Below, piece by piece: positions 60,170 through 64,000 of a stretch of 64,000 bases of DNA. The notes beneath the pieces are model-generated. The model did no database searches and was not told the DNA's origin. It saw only the letters and a list, made by a program, of their open reading frames with translations. Position 1 is the first letter of the stretch. Every line of letters starts with the position of its first letter. Origin of the DNA: Diphasiastrum complanatum (taxonomy: Eukaryota > Streptophyta > Lycopodiopsida > Lycopodiales > Lycopodiaceae); the NCBI GenBank assembly GCA_029204225.1, contig CM055095.1, positions 71,775,617 through 71,839,616 of the forward strand. Reading direction: 5' to 3'. The position numbers and the translations under genes were made by a program.

Positions 60170-63100
60170 ATGACCACTCCTCAGGGACCTGATCAACCCC
60201 AGGAGAGAGGCTTCGACGAACTTGAAACAGAAGCCTTGGCTTACAGAAAGGGGAAGGAACCCATGGAAGTAGAAGAACAGGAACAGTTCGCCGAAGAACT
60301 CGACGAACTGATTACCAAGGAGCAGTTCCTCCAATTGGTAACAGAAGTGGATGAACTGAAGCTGGCATTAGCCAATTTCAAGTCCAGTGTGGACGACTCG
60401 TTCACTGAACTCAAAAACTTGATTTTGAGCTCCGCGAAAGGAAGCCTTCCCTCCACTTCTCAGTTATCCCCTTCTCCACTTCCATCAGTTTCGGGTGAGA
60501 CTTTACGGTCTCACCCCAGTGTTTTTAAAGATTTAAAACCTCCTACTTTTAATGGGGAAGAGAAGGATAGAAATGCAGATATTCTACAAACCTTCCTCAG
60601 CAAATGGAAGAACATTCATGCTCTTAAACAGACCCCTGACCATTTGCAAGCAATTGAGGCCAGTCTTTCTTTAGGGCCTATGGCCTATAAGTGGTGGTTA
60701 AATCTCCAGGAGACTGGGCAGACTCCCCGGTCATGGAAAGCTTTTGAAGAAGCTTTCCTAAGAGAATTTCTACCAGAGAATGAACTTGATAGAGCCTGGG
60801 AAGCCTGGGAAAGAACAGTAATGGACAAGTCCCTCATCCAATATATCTCGCAGTATCGAGAAGCAATTTTAAAGATTAAAAATATGGATGACTATCAAAA
60901 AATTAGGGGATTTGTCCGTGGCCTCAAAGATGAATATAAAGTAGAGGTCCAGAGAAACTCTCCTACTACCCTTGAGCAAGCTCTCAGATATGCTCAAATC
61001 TATGATGATTCAGTGGGTAGGAAGAGAGCGAGACAACAACCACTTTCTGAGCAGCTTCCTCAGAAAGACTTTCAATTTAAAAAGAAATTTTTAAAAAGAA
61101 AGAAAGAAGACAAATTTAAAAGTGAAGCTCCTCAGAAACGCCCTTCACTCATACAGCCCTTAAAACCAGATGATTTTGAGAAAGCCAAACAAGAACGTTT
61201 GTGCTTTGTGTGTATGGGCAAGGGACACACAGTCAGACAGTGTCCCAAGGGGCCTTTCACTAAAAAAGATAAGAAAGATAAAAAACAAGTTCATCTTGTT
61301 CAGACTGTATGTTTCCCCAGTGACTCGGCAGCTTCCGAGATCAAAGTGTATCATGAAGATCATGAACACTGTTGCCAGCTGACCTCTGCAATGCTAGCGA
61401 GACCCTTCAGCTTTGGGCCGCATGACCTAGTACGTATGCATGGGAAAGTTGGTAACCAGTCAGTAAGAGTCATGGTTGATGATGGGGCAACCCATAATTT
61501 CATCAACCACACCCTGGTTAAAAAGCTTAAACTACCAGAAGTACCTAGTCAGCATAGGTACATAGTTTCATTAGCTAAGGGTGAAGATAAAAAAATATGG
61601 GAAACTATGGTAAGTAAGTTAAATCTTGGTATTCAGGGGTACCAAGATCAAATAAACTTTCAGATAATGCACCTGGATCGAACAGACATTGTTCTCGGGA
61701 GAGATTGGCTCTACAGTTTAGGACCTTCCCTCCACAGAAACTATCAGGAGAACACCCTCAGCTTTCAGTATAAAGGCCGAGAGATCCAGTTGCATGGGGA
61801 GCATGATGTTCCCAACAGCCCTATGGTCTGCAGTTCAGAGCTCTGTCAGCTAATCGGAGACGAAGACCATCAGGTATTCTTATGTGACTTTCAGTTTATT
61901 CCTGAAGTTTCTATTTCCAGTTCTATTCAGCAGAAAATCAGTAAATTAGAAACTTTATTGTCTAAATTTAAAGATGTTTTTCCTGAAGATTTGCCACATG
62001 GTTTACCACCTAGCAGAGAGGTAGATCATGTAATAAACCTAGTACCAGGTACAGCACCTGTTTCTAAACCTCCGTATCGGGTCAGTCGAACAGAGGATGA
62101 AGAAATAACTAGGCAGTTAACAGACTATCTTGGGAAAGGCCAAATTCAGACCAGTAGTTCACCATGGGCCTCACCAGTCCTATTGGTGAAAAAGAAAGAA
62201 GGGTCTATGCGTCTTTGCGTAGATTACAGAGCCCTCAATAAAGTCACAATTAAGAATAAATACCCTATGCCTTGGGCAGACGAGTTGTTTGATCAACTCG
62301 ACGGGGCTAAGTTTTTCAGCAAAATAGATCTCAGATCGGGATATCATCAAGTCCGTATAAAATCGGAAGATGTCTCGAAAACAGCTTTTAGGACTCGTCA
62401 CGGTCATTATGAGTTTAAGGTGATGCCATTTGGGCTCACAAATGCTCCAGCTACCTTTATGACCTTGATGAACAGTGTCCTCAGACCATACTTGGGTAAG
62501 TTTGTAGTCGTATTTTTAGATGACATCCTCGTCTACAGCAAAACGAGGAAGGAGCATCTAAAACACCTCAGAAAGGTGTTTCGACTGCTTAGAAAGCATA
62601 AGCTTTATGCTAAACAATCCAAGTGTGAATTCTTCGTTGAAGAAGTAGCATATTTGGGTCACATTATCTCTTCAGATGGGATTAAGATGGACCCAAATAA
62701 GGTTAAAGCCATACTCAGTTGGCTAAGACCTCAGAATATTTTGGAACTTCAAATCTTTCTTGGTCTGGCGGGATATTACAGACGATTTGTCAAGGAATAT
62801 GCTCAGATAGCAGTCCCTATGACAAATCTCCTTAAGGGGAAGGGAAAGGAGTTCATTTGGGAGTCCGCACAACAGGAGAGCTTTGATGCTCTCAAAACAG
62901 CCTTAGCTACAGCACCAGTTTTAAAAGTCGTCGACCCCAATCAGCCATTTGTGGTCGAAACAGATGCTAGCGACTTTGCAGTAGGTGCTGTGCTAACTCA
63001 GGGTGGACGACCAGTTGCGTTCGAGAGTAAAAAACTCGAGCCAGCACAGACTAGGTATAGTGCCTATGAAAAGGAAACTCTTTTCTATAGTCCATGCCCT

Positions 63101-64000
63101 TAAGACTTGGAGGCATTATTTGTATGGTGCCAACCTTTGAGGTCCTGACAGACCATGAGAGTCTCAGATACCTTTGCAATCAACCTGAGCTTAGAGGTCG
63201 GAAAGCTCGTTGGGCAGAGTTGATGCAAGAGTTTGACATGTCTATCAGATATAGGCGTGGAAAATTCAATACAGTAGCAGATACCCTTAGTAGAATGCCT
63301 ATGATAAACGAGCTGAGTTTTACTCAGATTCGTAATGAGTTACTCGAGTCCTTGAGAGGGAAATGCCAGCATGATGCATTCTTCTCTATTATCTGGAACT
63401 CAGTCCAGAACAGACAGTTACAGACTCCAGAACCAGTTCCCGGGGCTGGTGCCAGTTCATCCAAGAATACGGCAGCTTCCGTTGAGGATGATGATGAGTC
63501 CGAGTATACGTCGTCAGATGACGTTGAGGATTCTGAGCCTGTATTACCCAAGCAAACCCCTTGTGGTTGAGGGTCAGTTGACTCAAGGATTCAAATGGAA
63601 ACAGTATTCCATTCAGGATGAGTACTTGCTCTATAGAGATAGAGTATGTGTCCCCAATTCAGAGGATTATAGGCAGCAGGTCCTATATGAATGTCATGAC
63701 AATCCTAGCGCGGGACACCCAGGCATACAGAAGACCTATGAGCTTCTTCGTAGGTAATTTTTCTGGCCCAGTATGAAAAAGGACGTCCACCAGTATGTAA
63801 CCAGTTGCCAGAAATGTCAAGTAAATAAAGCGCAGGCTAAGGCAGGGGTTGTTGCATCCCTTAGAAATACCAGCTGGTAAATGGGAGAGTATCTCCATGG
63901 ATTTTATAGTAGGCCTGCCTAAAACCCAAAAGGGTAATGATGCTATATGGGTCACAGTTGACCGTCTGACCAAAATGGCTCATTTTATTCCGACCAAAAC
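60170..64000 (+). pseudogene. Gypsy gag-pol coding region, to window end
   Basis: It starts at [19 protein letters not shown], an ATG just after the leader with an acidic N-terminus and a Leu-zipper-like helix ([19 protein letters not shown]). Next come the gag core ([20 protein letters not shown] and [20 protein letters not shown]), a basic linker, a zinc knuckle ([14 protein letters not shown]) and the protease region. RT follows ([20 protein letters not shown] and [11 protein letters not shown]), RNase H ([15 protein letters not shown]), a Ser/Asp-rich linker, and the integrase finger and start of core at the edge. Gag, protease, RT and most of RNase H share one frame of about 980 codons, a well-kept state. 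It has about three breaks. Confidence 0.9.

Larger units (their letters stand above)
59009..64000 (+). mobile_element. Chromodomain-type gypsy element, plus strand
   Basis: This is the last inserted of three nested relatives. It has a 358-bp 5' LTR, an initiator-Met primer site, a leader of about 790 bp and a long gag-pol region running off the window end inside integrase. It sits within the gag of the minus-strand element. It is largely preserved, with about three breaks seen before the edge. The 3' LTR, and hence its age and target duplication, lie outside the window. Confidence 0.92.

Overview
The window looks like nuclear DNA of a land plant. It is AT-rich and made almost entirely of nested, mostly broken LTR retrotransposons, with only traces of host sequence. 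The two exons that read as a plant-type sphingoid long-chain-base kinase are clearly diverged from the flowering-plant form. A degenerate reverse-transcriptase ORF with a C-terminal nuclease-like domain is of a type I associate with seed-free plants and algae. A fern, lycophyte or bryophyte is therefore my best guess, but this is an inference. No bacterial-style operons, CRISPR arrays, rRNA or tRNA genes were seen.

Layout, left to right. 1-636: Ty3/gypsy integrase remnant (minus). 637-3736: LTR, tRNA-Asp-type primer site, structured leader and gag of a Tat/Athila-like element. 3737-4175: Ty1/copia integrase scrap. 4469-10626: a young, almost whole Ty1/copia element with 682-bp LTRs, an ACGCT target duplication and one long gag-pol frame. 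10720-12250 and 16290-17806: two diverged copies of one block, separated by an unidentified minus-strand coding region (13698-15742) that ends in a polypurine tract and an LTR-like segment. 17799-17990: a TC/AC microsatellite. 18500-25266: mosaic of copia fragments and LTRs. 25267-28600: mostly unannotated AT-rich DNA with one gypsy protease scrap. 28620-30349: gypsy 3' LTR with a tandemly doubled start, then a copia 3' end whose LTR holds about 67 GA units. 30350-37150: two more Tat/Athila-like gag regions around a copia fragment. 37151-40324: minus-strand copia 5' half.

40690-45710 is the least transposon-rich part. It holds the RT/nuclease fossil, anonymous DNA, a 160-bp-type tandem repeat array, and then exons 1 and 2 of the sphingoid-base kinase gene (44747-45359). 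The rest of that gene is not in the window. To its right lies a chain of copia remnants (45711-52860), followed by three copies of one chromodomain-type gypsy family nested in each other in alternating orientation (53065-64000). If the kinase gene is still whole, its second intron has absorbed more than 18 kb of retroelements.

The most interesting signal is in the leader of the 637-3736 element. Five 67-nt units each have 10-nt complementary arms around a constant 47-48-nt loop, and the arms show compensatory and G-U changes. A different arm pair around exactly 47 nt occurs in the leader of the related element near 35.2 kb. This suggests a conserved RNA structure, possibly for packaging or translation, that I do not recognise from described plant retroelements.
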